From assembly GCF_010731815.2 (NCBI RefSeq), contig NZ_AP022592.1:370051-434050 (forward strand): DNA of 64,000 nt, written 5' to 3'. Source of the stretch: Mycolicibacterium arabiense (lineage in GTDB: Bacteria > Actinomycetota > Actinomycetes > Mycobacteriales > Mycobacteriaceae). The position numbers and the translations under genes are program-made. Below, in pieces: positions 17,428-25,852 of the stretch (positions are counted from its first letter, which is position 1; each line of letters begins with the position of its first letter). The notes below the pieces were generated by a model that saw nothing but the letters and a program-made list of their open reading frames with translations, searched no databases and had not been told where the DNA came from.

Positions 17428-17681
17428 GGCCGCCGGCCGATGTCGACGTCGACGAGCGGGACCCCCGGGTGGCATCCAGCCCTTGCCGCGTGATCGAGTG
17501 CGTCGAGGACACTGAGGGAACGCAACACTCGCCGGCGGCCGCGCCACCCACAGGTGCACTCCGACTGCCGGCGACGCCGCGGGGCCACGAGCACCCGCAC
17601 GATTTCGGCGGTTGGGGAGTCATAGGGTGCGGCGACGTCGCCACCCATCCCCCGCTGCGGCGTCGGCTGCGTCGTCAGCAT
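17424..17681 (-). CDS. Small zinc-ribbon-like protein
   Basis: This 85-residue protein contains ECTCGWRGRRRVLRS and then HAARAGCHPGVPLV, which leaves two or three cysteines that could bind a metal. Its middle helix (SVLDALDHA) and basic patches suggest nucleic-acid binding. It overlaps the genes on both sides: its ATG at 17681 lies inside the end of the HA-domain gene and its stop overlaps ATG 17427. It belongs to the coupled operon leading to the methyltransferase-helicase. Confidence 0.65.
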   Translation of the reverse strand: MLTTQPTPQRGMGGDVAAPYDSPTAEIVRVLVAPRRRRQSECTCGWRGRRRVLRSLSVLDALDHAARAGCHPGVPLVDVDIGRRP

Positions 17682-18007
17682 CTCGACTCCTCGGGTGAGG
17701 TCGTCGTGTTGGGCACACGGCTGCGTCGGCGCTCAGACTCGGGGCGCCACACCCATCCGGGCAGTGCGTCGAGCCGGTGGGCTCGGTCCTCGGCCAGCGC
17801 GCCCTTGTCGTACGCCGTCCGCTGTCGGACGACCCATGCCCCGAGCAGGAGGCCATCGGCTGTTTGGTGCGCGCGTGAGGGCCGGGCATGACCATGAATC
17901 GCCGCGAACTCTCGAAGAGCGATGAAATTCGCTTCCCAGAATCGGCTGGGCACCGTGTCGGTGGTGGGCCGAGCCGGGGTGATCTGATCTGCGGCGATCG
18001 TGCTCAT
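17675..18007 (-). CDS. Helicase-associated (HA) domain protein
   Basis: This 110-residue protein carries one HA repeat (RFWEANFIALREFAAIHGH, then GLLLGAWVVRQRTAYDKG, LDALPGWVW; about residues 22-90). HA domains usually occur in arrays at the ends of SF2 helicases in actinobacteria, where they are thought to bind DNA. A free-standing copy in the operon of a giant helicase suggests an accessory subunit. The start ATG at 18007 overlaps the stop of the cupin gene (ATGA); the frame is open further upstream but that part is shadow sequence. Confidence 0.8.
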   Translation of the reverse strand: MSTIAADQITPARPTTDTVPSRFWEANFIALREFAAIHGHARPSRAHQTADGLLLGAWVVRQRTAYDKGALAEDRAHRLDALPGWVWRPESERRRSRVPNTTTSPEESRC

Positions 18008-18513
18008 CGGGGTCGGTTCCTCGTCGTCGATGTGGGAGGGGTGGAGTATTCGCCGCAACCACCGGACCCGAACTGTTCCCAGGGCACGAATGCGGGCGGT
18101 TGTGCTGGCCGTGGGCACCAGAAGCCCCACCGGCGGCAGCGGGGTCCGGTGATGATCACCGTCGTGACCGGGTGTCCGAGCAGCTCGACGCGGTGGCGGG
18201 AGCTTGCGCGGCGGAATGCCACCGATCCTGGCCGGCGCACGATGGTGCGACGCTCGCTGATCTCTCGGTAGCTGCCTTTCAGGACGACGGACGCGAAATG
18301 CCACGGATGATCGTGCGGGACACTGGGATCGGATCGGCAGAAGCGGTGCCGGTAGACGTTGACGATCGGGTTTCGCGGGATGATGAACCACCGCAGGAGG
18401 TAGGGCTCGGCGGGGTCGTCGCCGATGACCTGGTGCGGGCGCCCGGACAGCAGGGTGGGCAGCCAATCGCTCAAGCGCAGGGATTCCTCGCCGGTACTCG
18501 TGTCGGCGGTCAT
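18004..18513 (-). CDS. Cupin-like metal-binding protein
   Basis: This 169-residue protein shows the layout of small cupins of phages and plasmids: PYLLRWFIIPRN, VNVYRHRFCRSD, then VPHDHPWHFASVVL with the His-rich metal site, a GSYRE turn, a second His (SSRHRVELLG) and ITGPRCRRWGFWC. It probably binds a divalent metal. An enzymatic role (dioxygenase or hydroxylase-like) is possible but not shown. It overlaps its neighbours by four bases on each side. In phages such proteins sit beside DNA-modification genes, which fits the methyltransferase downstream. Confidence 0.75.
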   Translation of the reverse strand: MTADTSTGEESLRLSDWLPTLLSGRPHQVIGDDPAEPYLLRWFIIPRNPIVNVYRHRFCRSDPSVPHDHPWHFASVVLKGSYREISERRTIVRRPGSVAFRRASSRHRVELLGHPVTTVIITGPRCRRWGFWCPRPAQPPAFVPWEQFGSGGCGEYSTPPTSTTRNRPR

Positions 18514-18779
18514 GATGCGCCCCGTTGTGCCGCTCCGCAGCTACAGGAACCTGGTTCGGCGGCGGCCTCCCAGTATCGGACCCGCTTGTTGCTCGGGTTG
18601 CTCAGGCGACGAACGGCTCCGCGGGCGCGCAGCGCATTCGCGGCTCGGTACACCTGGTCGACGACGAGCGGGGTTGCTCGGCCGTCGTTGAGCAGCCGCA
18701 TCAAGTCCGTGGTGGTAACCGGGCAGCCGACGCGCTCCAGCGCAGCCAGCACTTCCGCGGTCAGCGGCGTCGCCGGCAC
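18510..18779 (-). CDS. Small winged-helix protein
   Basis: This 89-residue protein is dominated by a winged-helix fold: PLTAEVLAALERVGCPVTTT, DLMRLLNDGRATPLVVDQVY and RAANALRARGAVRRLSNPS, then a tail with a Cys pair (GSCSCGAA). It has no effector domain. It probably binds DNA or acts as a subunit. The start is GTG 18779, inside the end of the upstream gene, and the stop overlaps the cupin ATG. The next upstream gene has the same fold, so the pair may derive from one duplication or form a heterodimer. Confidence 0.7.
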   Translation of the reverse strand: MPATPLTAEVLAALERVGCPVTTTDLMRLLNDGRATPLVVDQVYRAANALRARGAVRRLSNPSNKRVRYWEAAAEPGSCSCGAAQRGAS

Positions 18780-19129
18780 GGGGCAGACTTCGAGGGTTGA
18801 TGCTCGGTCGATGCACTGGGAGCATTGAAAAGCGCATCGAGGGAGGCTATTTCGTCGTCAGCAGCCGGATCTGCGGTGGCCATCCACGCACGTCGGCAGG
18901 CGTTGGTGTCGGCCGCGGTGACTATGCCTTCGCCTTGAAGGCTGCGCAGCAACCGGTAGATGGTCTCCCGGGTTGGGGGGAGGGGTCGGACGCTTCCCGG
19001 AACGGCGACCGGCGGTGCCCCTTGGCGCAGCTCGGTGGTGGTCAGCGGGTGCGGGGAACAGCGCAGCGCCGCGACGAGGTAGTCCCGCAATATTCGGTTG
19101 GTGCAGGTCCGCGGACCTGGACTAGGCAC
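18761..19129 (-). CDS. Small winged-helix protein
   Basis: The 122-residue product reads LRDYLVAALRCSPHPLTTTE, LRQGAPPV and then TRETIYRLLRSLQGEGIVTA, a second small winged helix in the same operon, followed by a charged, disordered C-terminus. It starts at GTG 19129, overlapping the WhiB stop by eight bases, and itself overlaps the next winged-helix gene by 19 bases. A regulatory or structural DNA-binding role is inferred. Confidence 0.65.
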   Translation of the reverse strand: MPSPGPRTCTNRILRDYLVAALRCSPHPLTTTELRQGAPPVAVPGSVRPLPPTRETIYRLLRSLQGEGIVTAADTNACRRAWMATADPAADDEIASLDALFNAPSASTEHQPSKSAPCRRRR

Positions 19130-19505
19130 TGGCCGTTTCCTCGACCAGGGCGCCGTTGCCGGGGAACGCCGCGTAGTGCATCGCCTCCCGAATCGCCAGG
19201 CAGCGTTGCCGGTGCGACTCGGGCTGTTGGTCCATGGCGGCGACCACCATGGACAGCTGCCGGCGGGCTACGGCGTGCTGCTCGACCGTGGCGTGTTCGC
19301 CGGGCAGATCGACCCCGGCCCAGACGCCATCGGTGGCTCCGATTGCCAAGGCGGTGCGGGCACACCTCTGGCGTAGGGGGCAATTGCCGCAGATCCGCTT
19401 GCACTCCCGGGCCTTGCGGTAGTCGAACCACTCCTCGGGGTCGGCTGAGTAGTTGCATAGCCCGTTGTTTTCGATGTTGATCGGGTTGGCCACTAGATGC
19501 GTCAT
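19122..19505 (-). CDS. WhiB-family iron-sulfur regulator
   Basis: The four Fe-S cysteines of WhiB proteins are present: C17, C39, C42 (CGNC) and C48, with the C-x2-C-x5-C spacing and an extra C35. They are followed by the family turn GVWAGVD and a C-terminal basic and acidic helix. WhiB proteins hold a 4Fe-4S cluster and control transcription, often with the principal sigma factor; plasmid and phage copies are known. ATG 19505 is chosen for its GGAGG seven bases upstream; an in-frame ATG at 19562 is less likely. It heads the operon that ends in the methyltransferase-helicase. Confidence 0.9.
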   Translation of the reverse strand: MTHLVANPINIENNGLCNYSADPEEWFDYRKARECKRICGNCPLRQRCARTALAIGATDGVWAGVDLPGEHATVEQHAVARRQLSMVVAAMDQQPESHRQRCLAIREAMHYAAFPGNGALVEETASA

Positions 19506-19911
19506 CACACCACCTCCGTAGTTGGGCGCTAAGTGAGCTTGAATTGGGCCCTTGTTGTGCATGCGGCGATCATAACCCCAACGTGGCGTAGTTGTGCAGC
19601 ACTAATCTCGGGTTGTCCCCATTCCGCCTCGACATCTGGGCGATATTCCGGGCTTGTCGGGCGGCGACAGCGACGCTGGGACCGGCCTTGAACTGGGCAT
19701 ACCAGGCTCTCTCTGCAGGCGGGCGTCGCCCGGCGGTGGCTGCGGCGAACGTAGGAAATTCGTTCTGCAGGCATCGACCGACAGGTCGTTATTGTGCTTT
19801 AGTTGTGTACCAAAAGCACCACCAAGGCGGCGGACACGGGCCCATAGCAGCTGCAAGCGGCACCTAGTCAGATACGTGTCTGTTCGGCTTGCATGTGGTT
19901 CACTTTGAGTT
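19506..19911. promoter_or_regulatory. Divergent intergenic region between WhiB operon and HTH regulator
   Basis: These 400 bases separate the WhiB operon (minus) from the HTH gene (plus) and should hold both promoters. TTGTGCA-type words recur (around 19553, 19591 and 19794) and the part next to 19912 is AT-richer than average. I see no convincing open frame. The HTH protein encoded to the right is the obvious candidate regulator. Confidence 0.4.
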
Positions 19912-20541
19912 GTGACAGGCGACATCGACGACGAGGCTGGCGACACGACGCCTGCCAGCGACGATGCACTTGATCCGTCCCTGGTGCGGCTCCGAGATTC
20001 CATTGCGCGTCGCCGCGCCGAGCTGGGCTTGAGTCAGCGCAGACTCGCCGAGCTAGCGGGGGTGTCCTTGGGTACGGCCACCCGGCTCGAACGTGGTGCA
20101 GGGCCTCCTCGAGTGAGCACCGTGCCCAAGCTCGAGGACGCGCTGGAGTGGCCTCGGGGCACGTTTCAGGCCATCCGCGATGGTGAGGACCCCCCACGGG
20201 TCCCGCCACGCGGGCGTACTCAGCAGGCTGTCCCAGCGTCGCCGAGCGCGGCGTCCACGACCGCGATGCGCAGCGCCACCCAGTACGGTCAAGCTCTATC
20301 GATCGCCTCAGCCGTCGTGGCGATCAGCGACGTCTGTCTTGAGGTACTCACCAGCGAGCTGAATGATCCTGGTGCGCGTGTTGGAGCGTTGAACGCGCTG
20401 GATGCCAACATGCGTCAGATGGAGAGCCTCATCGCGGCCAGCTTGCCCGATGCCGAGTCCTTTGACGACGCGATAGCGGTCATGCGCGAGGTGCATGAGA
20501 GTCGTGAATCCATCCAAAAGGCCGCCGAGGCACTGACATAG
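19912..20541 (+). CDS. XRE-type HTH regulator
   Basis: Residues about 28-85 form a classic XRE helix-turn-helix (LVRLRDSIARRRAELGLSQR, RLAELAGVSLGTATRLERG, VSTVPKLEDALEWPRGTF). A Pro-rich linker and a helical C-terminal domain of about 100 residues that may bind a partner follow. The 48326 protein in the ESX locus has the same plan, including ALGWTAGSF in place of ALEWPRGTF and a similar helical tail, so they belong to one plasmid family. The gene diverges from the WhiB operon and probably regulates it and/or itself. The start is GTG 19912. Confidence 0.8.
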   Translation: MTGDIDDEAGDTTPASDDALDPSLVRLRDSIARRRAELGLSQRRLAELAGVSLGTATRLERGAGPPRVSTVPKLEDALEWPRGTFQAIRDGEDPPRVPPRGRTQQAVPASPSAASTTAMRSATQYGQALSIASAVVAISDVCLEVLTSELNDPGARVGALNALDANMRQMESLIAASLPDAESFDDAIAVMREVHESRESIQKAAEALT

Positions 20542-20562
20542 CTGCTCGGGTCGTGCCGAGGA

Positions 20563-21657
20563 TCAGTAACCGCTGTACCCGCCGCCGATGCTGGCGATGT
20601 GGACGTGGTTGAAGTGATTCTGGTTCGCGTCGCCGCGATCCGGCATCCCCGAGGAGCTTCCGTCGGAGTTGTGTTGAGCCTGGCGCCAGATTGCATGATC
20701 GAGGCCTAGATCCTGGGCGTGGGCCTGAACGAACTGCACCACCCGATCGCCGAGTGCCTTGCCGCCCGGGGTATCCCACTGCGGGATCATGACGTCGATC
20801 GCCAATCCGGACGGATGCCACTTCCTCGAATCCGGCCGATACCCGCCGATCTCGCTGATCTCGGGGAAGGCGGCGCTGATCGCTCGGCTGAGCCGGCGGG
20901 TGTACTTCTGCAGCCGGGCCTCGTTGGCCAGGCCTGGCCGGTCGAGCCCCGGCATACCCGGAACGCCCTTCGCGCGGCCGGACGGCGCCGACGAGGACTT
21001 GCCGGCCAGCCCGGCCTTCGTGATCGGGTTGAAGAGGCCGCCCAAGCCGCCCAGCCCCCCGCCGAGGGCACTCATCGGTGATCCCCCACCCATGCCACCT
21101 CCCGTCGCCGGCATGCCCATGCCGCCGCCCATGGGCATCCCGCCACCCATGCCGCGACCGCCGCCGTAGCCACCGCCCGCAGCGCGAACCATGTTCGCCA
21201 ACGCGATGTTCCGCTGCTCGGACTTGGTGAGAAGTGCTTTGGCGCGGTCGAGCTGGCCTTCGAGGTGGCTGACCAGGACCTGCTTACCAGCAGGGGTGTC
21301 GGTGCTGGGAGCGATCGCATTGACCCCAGACCGAGTGTCGCTAACCACGTTGTTCATCCCGGCACGACCATCGCGGGACTCATTCGACGCCGTGACCACC
21401 TGAGGGCCGACCCGATTGTCGGCGCCGACCACGTCGTCCAGCGCGGCCGCCCCGTTGCCGCCGGCCAGCTTGTAGCGCTCTCCCCCACTACCCCGCCAAC
21501 TCGCCGGCACCGAATCCACCGACGCACTCAAATCGGCTTTGAGGCTCTGCAACCCACCCGTCGACGGCAACCCCGACGCCGCGGGAGCCTGACCGTACAG
21601 CTCGCGGGCACCACCAAGCGCGTGCGCCGTCGCATCAACCAGACCCTGCAAGGACAT
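20563..21657 (-). CDS. ESX-type module fused to a DD-peptidase-like domain
   Basis: Residues 1-150 form a helical module with a WxG turn (ASWRGSGGERY) and a DTPAGKQVLVSHLEGQL helix resembling DUF4226, as in type VII substrates. A Gly/Met-rich low-complexity linker (about 165-220) leads to a C-terminal domain with WHPSGLAIDVMIP and NHFNHVHIAS. This is the metal-binding pattern of VanY/M15-like or ARB_07466-like peptidoglycan peptidases. The likely role is a secreted cell-wall hydrolase that helps the secretion or transfer apparatus through the wall. ATG 21657 is chosen; GTG 21672 is possible. The N-terminal module is nearly identical to that of the next gene. Confidence 0.75.
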   Translation of the reverse strand: MSLQGLVDATAHALGGARELYGQAPAASGLPSTGGLQSLKADLSASVDSVPASWRGSGGERYKLAGGNGAAALDDVVGADNRVGPQVVTASNESRDGRAGMNNVVSDTRSGVNAIAPSTDTPAGKQVLVSHLEGQLDRAKALLTKSEQRNIALANMVRAAGGGYGGGRGMGGGMPMGGGMGMPATGGGMGGGSPMSALGGGLGGLGGLFNPITKAGLAGKSSSAPSGRAKGVPGMPGLDRPGLANEARLQKYTRRLSRAISAAFPEISEIGGYRPDSRKWHPSGLAIDVMIPQWDTPGGKALGDRVVQFVQAHAQDLGLDHAIWRQAQHNSDGSSSGMPDRGDANQNHFNHVHIASIGGGYSGY

Positions 21658-21700
21658 GACCGGCAGTATCACCCACCACCCACACCAACGACCACCACCA
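21221..21700 (-). repeat. Duplicated N-terminal module, copy A
   Basis: Nearly identical at DNA level to 22441-22920, at a constant offset of 1220 bases. It covers the first 150 or so codons of the gene and about 40 bases upstream of its start. Similarity falls away sharply in the Gly-rich linker. Confidence 0.8.
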
Positions 21701-21720
21701 ACGGCGCATTCGCCGTGCGA

Positions 21721-22878
21721 TCAGTACCCCCGAGGGCTGGCTCCCGGGTTTGACTGAGGCACACGGGAAGCCAGATTGGACCCGTCTGGACTGACGCCGT
21801 AACGATCCATCACGTAGTTCATGGATGCTGCGACGTTGGCCACCGGTTCGTAGATGCTCGTCGAGGTTCCCGGCTGGTGGTACCCGGCGAATGTGGTGGG
21901 GATGCATTGAGCGGGGCCGCGGGAGCTGTTGGCGGGGGCACCGTCGGACATCTGGGCGCCGCGGGCGTTTGAGTCGGACAGGTTGACGACGCTGGCATTG
22001 TGGCCGCTTTCGCGGCCGGTCAGGGTCATGTAGCCGTCGTGCCAACGCTTGCGGGCGACGGGGTCGGTGACGCCTCGGGCGTCCAGGGCGGCGTTGATGG
22101 CCTCGGACATCGCTGCCGGGCCTTTGGGGAACGTGCCCCGCCCGGCGAAACTGACTTCACCGACCGGAATCTTCGCCGCCGACGACGCTGGCGCCGCACC
22201 TCGAGCGGAGGCTCCTCGCCCCGGCAAGGACCCGGAGGGACCGGGGAGCTTGCCGGCCAACCCACTCCGAGCCGATAGCGAGCTGAGCGGGGACGTCCCA
22301 CCCATTGCGCCACCCATACCGCCCCCCATCGCCGGCATGCCCATGACGCCGCCCATGGGCATGCCGCCACTCATAGGGGCTCCGCCGTAGCCGCTGCCAG
22401 CGGATTTGATCATCGTCGCCAGCATTTGACCGCGTTGTTGGGACTTGGTGAGGAGCGCTTTGGCGCGGTCGAGCTGGCCTTCGAGGTGGCTGACCAGGAC
22501 CTGCTTACCAGCCGGGGTGTCGGTACTGGGAGCGATCGCATTGACCCCAGACCGAGTGTCGCTAAACACGTTGTTCATCCCGGCACGACCATCGCCGGAC
22601 TCATTCGACGCCGTGACCACCAGCGGCCCGACCCGATTGTCGGCACCGACCACGTCGCTCAGAGCGGCCACCCCATTGCCACCAGCCAGCTTGTACCCCT
22701 CTCCCCCACCGCCCCGCCAACTCGCCAGCACCGAATCCACCGACGCACTCAAATCGGTCTTCAAACTCTGCAACCCACCCGTCGACGGCAACCCCGACGC
22801 CGCGGGAGCCTGACCGTACAGCTCGCGGGCACCACCAAGCGCGTGCGCCGTCGCATCAACCAGACCCTGCAAGGACAT
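21721..22878 (-). CDS. ESX-type module fused to a lytic-transglycosylase-like domain
   Basis: It shares its first 150 residues with the neighbouring gene (same WxG turn ASWRGGGGEGY and DTPAGKQVLVSHL helix). After a Gly/Met-rich linker it carries a different catalytic domain: GRESGHNASVVN (candidate catalytic Glu), then SRGPAQCIPTTFAGYHQPGT and YEPVANVAASMNYVMDRYG. This is the pattern of SLT/resuscitation-type transglycosylases seen in mycobacteriophage tape-measure proteins and conjugation systems. It would cleave glycan strands outside the cell. The two genes therefore give one targeting module with two different wall-cutting activities. ATG 22878; GTG 22893 possible. Confidence 0.8.
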   Translation of the reverse strand: MSLQGLVDATAHALGGARELYGQAPAASGLPSTGGLQSLKTDLSASVDSVLASWRGGGGEGYKLAGGNGVAALSDVVGADNRVGPLVVTASNESGDGRAGMNNVFSDTRSGVNAIAPSTDTPAGKQVLVSHLEGQLDRAKALLTKSQQRGQMLATMIKSAGSGYGGAPMSGGMPMGGVMGMPAMGGGMGGAMGGTSPLSSLSARSGLAGKLPGPSGSLPGRGASARGAAPASSAAKIPVGEVSFAGRGTFPKGPAAMSEAINAALDARGVTDPVARKRWHDGYMTLTGRESGHNASVVNLSDSNARGAQMSDGAPANSSRGPAQCIPTTFAGYHQPGTSTSIYEPVANVAASMNYVMDRYGVSPDGSNLASRVPQSNPGASPRGY

Positions 22879-22920
22879 GACCGGCAGTATCACCCACCAC
22901 CAGGCCTAACGACCACCACC
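22441..22920 (-). repeat. Duplicated N-terminal module, copy B
   Basis: Partner of 21221-21700. The match includes the start region and about 40 bases upstream, so the duplication carried the translation start and perhaps a promoter. Confidence 0.8.
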
Positions 22921-23385
22921 AGTGGCGAAGTGGGTGGAGTTCGCGACACCATACGACTTCACCGTCGAAGCGGCACGCCGGTGCGGTTTGGGGCTAAGGC
23001 GGCACGCTCATAGCGACCGTACGTCCATTGAGAGACGAGGCTGACCCTTTGTGGCCACAGCGCCGATGAAACCAGCTGCGGGGCGGGGCGATGCCGGACG
23101 GCTGCGTCATGACCTGCGTGGCGCAATACCCGGAACGACACGCCCACCAAGGTCACTTCGTCCATCTGGTCGGCGTCAGGGCTCCGATCTGCGCCGTTCG
23201 TGGACTGACGCGGGAACGCTTTCCACGCGCGGTCGACGTGATCGCGACTCGCAGAACGCGGTTAAGCACGACCAGAGGACGGGTGCGAAATTCGCGCTGA
23301 GCGCCCGTGCAAGTTGCAGTGCGCGGCGCTCCGGCAGCGACTCAGCCATGAGCCGATTAACCGCGGTTAATCGGGTACGCAGCGC
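22894..23385. other. Intergenic region with one 22-bp palindrome
   Basis: There is no convincing gene in these 490 bases. The first 30 or so belong to the duplicated module. The last 35 contain the perfect palindrome at 23353-23374, just beyond the stop of the parA-partner gene. Confidence 0.4.
23353..23374. repeat. 22-bp perfect palindrome, copy 1
   Basis: Each half is CCGATTAACCG followed by its exact inverse. An identical copy is at 27057-27078. It lies 12 bases beyond the end of the minus-strand par operon. It could be a ParB site, an operator or a recombination site. Confidence 0.65.
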
Positions 23386-24111
23386 CTAGCTCATTGGGAG
23401 TATCAGATTGAACTCGTAGCGCAATGCCTGCTCGACGAGTGCGCTGCGGGTCCCCGCGCTCCACGCCGTCACGAGACCATCGAGACGCTCGGCATTGGCA
23501 GGTGTCACTCCTGACAACACTATGGTGCGCGGCGCAGTGACATGACGGCGTCGGCGGGGCACCGCATTCGATGAAGGTCGTTCGAAGAGCTGGCCCTCCC
23601 CCACTGCCGCTGGCTTCTGATGCGTCCACGTAGTCGCGAGTTGCACTGCGTGAGCTTCGATCGCGTCGAGAACGATGGCGCCCATGGTGCGTGCGAGGCC
23701 GCGGCGCACCTTCTTCTCAGCTATCTGCGCCCGGTAGAGCTCGTCGTAGACCTCTGAGGACAACAGGACTTCTGGAGGCCGGATGCGCTTTGCGTTCGTA
23801 GCATCTGTCACTGTGACGGAAGTCGGTCGACTCGGGGCTTTCGCTCCACCTGCGCCCGAGTGGCGGCGTTCGGATGCCAGCGCCGCCGCTAGGGGGGCCG
23901 CTCGGACCGCCTGCGGGGGTTCCGGACGCATCTGCACGTTCGCAGGTTCTAGCTCGTTGAGGGTTGTAGGTGGCGTGGCGGGTGCGGACCGGGCCGTCTT
24001 CGCATCGGGGCGCTGCTGCAGCTGCGCCGTCGGCCAGAGATCGTCGAGGTCGTCGTCGATGGCCGTCGGATCAAAGACGGCTTTTGCTTTCTGTCTCGAG
24101 GAGTCCTTCAT
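23386..24111 (-). CDS. ParA-partner DNA-binding protein
   Basis: This 241-residue protein overlaps the end of parA by four bases, the position of the centromere-binding partner. It is not a ParB by sequence. The N-terminal 110 residues are Pro/Ala-rich and probably disordered. Two short helical DNA-binding-like segments follow: RPPEVLLSSEVYDELYRAQI with KKVRRGLARTMGAIVLDAIE, and TIVLSGVTPANAERLDGLV with GTRSALVEQALRYEF, the last resembling a ribbon-helix-helix. Such small non-ParB adaptors occur in type Ib partition loci. It probably binds the CGTACG-rich region beyond parA. Confidence 0.65.
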   Translation of the reverse strand: MKDSSRQKAKAVFDPTAIDDDLDDLWPTAQLQQRPDAKTARSAPATPPTTLNELEPANVQMRPEPPQAVRAAPLAAALASERRHSGAGGAKAPSRPTSVTVTDATNAKRIRPPEVLLSSEVYDELYRAQIAEKKVRRGLARTMGAIVLDAIEAHAVQLATTWTHQKPAAVGEGQLFERPSSNAVPRRRRHVTAPRTIVLSGVTPANAERLDGLVTAWSAGTRSALVEQALRYEFNLILPMS

Positions 24112-25034
24112 CCGACGCGCTCCTCCATCGTCGTCTCGAACCGTCTGAGGCGGGCCACGATCTCGCGCACCAACTCTTGATAGTCCGCGGCCAGCCCGCT
24201 CGGGTCACTGGACCACATCGCCCGGCTGGGGGTCTGCTTGTCCCGCAACCTGGCCAACCGGCTGCGGCGTTCATCGTTGGCCAGTGCCACCAACTCCCCC
24301 GCGGTCCTGTGCAGGGTGCGCATGTCGACCGCTGCTGCCGGCGCCGAGCGGATCGTGATGTCGAACGGCGTAGTGCCGCTACCTTCGAGCATCTCGCTGA
24401 CCTGTGCGAAGACTTCCTCGTTGCGTTTGGTGGCGCGCGGGTTGACGTCGAAGAGCAAGACACCCAGCAGCTGGATCGACGCCCCACGCTTCCTTGCCCG
24501 CCAGAACCGTTTGGCCAAGCGTTCAACCCCACCAAGGCTGGCTTGATCGTCCCGGGTAGGGATGAGCAGATAGTTGGCGACCGACAGGTAGGTATCCAGC
24601 AGCGGAACGTCCCCCGGCCCGGAGTCGATGACCACTAAGTCGTATGCCTCGGATTCACATAGCGCCGTCAGCTGTGTCTGGAAGTTGGTCCCCATGTCTA
24701 TGCCGTTCTCCACCATCAGATGCGCGGCCGCGCCGACGACAGCCAACTGAGGTCCACCCGGGACCACGTCGAGGTTGGGTCGAACATCACGCACCGGTGC
24801 CAATGGGGCGCCGAATTGCAGCGTCTGAGCCAATGACTGGCCACGGTCGCCCGCTACCCCCAGATCCTCGACCGTGACGTTGGCTTGCGGATCGCCGTCC
24901 ACCACAAGAACACGACGCCCGCGCTTGCCCGCGGCCGCGATCATTTCGGCAATGGCCGCCACCGTCGTCGACTTACCGACTCCGCCCTTTTGGTTGGCGA
25001 CCAGGACCACGCGTGTTTGTCCACTCATCGTCAT
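24108..25034 (-). CDS. parA: ParA partition ATPase (first locus)
   Basis: A deviant Walker A motif (NQKGGVGKST) sits near the N-terminus. DGDPQANVT and VVIDSGPGDVPLL supply the other nucleotide-binding loops, and a helical C-terminus follows. ParA proteins bind non-specific DNA with ATP and move plasmid copies apart when stimulated by a centromere-bound partner. The start is ATG 25034 or 25028; the frame further upstream is not protein-like. The partner gene follows with a four-base overlap. The region upstream holds repeated CGTACG sites. Confidence 0.9.
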   Translation of the reverse strand: MTMSGQTRVVLVANQKGGVGKSTTVAAIAEMIAAAGKRGRRVLVVDGDPQANVTVEDLGVAGDRGQSLAQTLQFGAPLAPVRDVRPNLDVVPGGPQLAVVGAAAHLMVENGIDMGTNFQTQLTALCESEAYDLVVIDSGPGDVPLLDTYLSVANYLLIPTRDDQASLGGVERLAKRFWRARKRGASIQLLGVLLFDVNPRATKRNEEVFAQVSEMLEGSGTTPFDITIRSAPAAAVDMRTLHRTAGELVALANDERRSRLARLRDKQTPSRAMWSSDPSGLAADYQELVREIVARLRRFETTMEERVG

Positions 25035-25852
25035 ACGCGTCACCGTAGGTCTGCGCGATGGCACGACCGGATTGACACACCCCCGCGATACCGAACTGTG
25101 ACACACGTGACTGATGTGGCGTGTATGCACCTGTGCTCACCGTCGGACTTCCGTAGGTGGTCCGTTTCGTACGAACGCTCGGCCAAACAGGCTGAACACT
25201 GTGCGAGCAGTCCACCGGTGCCTAGGACGTCGATCTCGCGGGTGCCTGACCGACGTCCGTACGTTCCGCTGGCCCAACAATCATCCGAACACTCGTACGT
25301 GGTTGCGGCTCATGAGTCCGTCCGGATGTCGTTCGTACGACCGGACGTTGGTGACCCGGTAGGCAAATCGACAGAGTCCCGGGTCTATATGCGGTCATTC
25401 GGCCGTGATCCACGCTGGCACAGGGCCGCCACACACCCGGTCACGGCCTGTCGTTAGTTCGTATGCCTGACGTTGGTCGCCCGGCATAGGACCGTGAAAC
25501 AGTCGTGTCGTCGTCCGCCAGTTACCCGGACATCGCAGGTCAGCGCGTATTGGGTGCAAGGTCGGTGGGGGAGCGACGCCTGTTGGCCAGGAATCGGCAC
25601 ACCAGGTAAGGCGTGGGGCGCGCGCAGCCGCCCCTCCGGTGGCCTCCACCTTCGCCGTGGTACATCGCGTGGCGCTCAATGCAGCAGATGGGAGAGGTGG
25701 CGAACGACGCGGGCGCAGCTAGATGTTCGGGAGTAGTGACGGATGCCAGTCGACAACGGACACCGTCCCCTTAGCGCCAGACAGCTCTGAGGCAGTGCTG
25801 CGGCGGGTGGAAGCACGGCCACACCGGGCGGGTAGGCAGGGGAGTAGCCGGG
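25035..25852. other. Non-coding region upstream of parA
   Basis: There is no convincing gene in 818 bases. The half nearest parA contains the CGTACG cluster (next entry) and should hold the parA promoter. I see nothing definite in 25480-25850. Confidence 0.4.
25166..25340. repeat. Cluster of CGTACG sites, candidate plasmid centromere
   Basis: Four CGTACG cores lie at 25168, 25258, 25294 and 25334, the first within the perfect 10-base palindrome TTCGTACGAA and the last as TTCGTACGA. A weaker TTCGTATG follows at 25458. Spacings are 90, 36 and 40 bases. The position just upstream of parA fits a centromere bound by the parA partner. At the base composition of the window, well under one such core is expected in 175 bases. 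Confidence 0.5.

Noticed and set aside
24885..25457. Plus-strand open frame running from parA into the CGTACG region
   Set aside because: First part is antisense to parA, the rest has unlikely composition; it crosses the repeat cluster.
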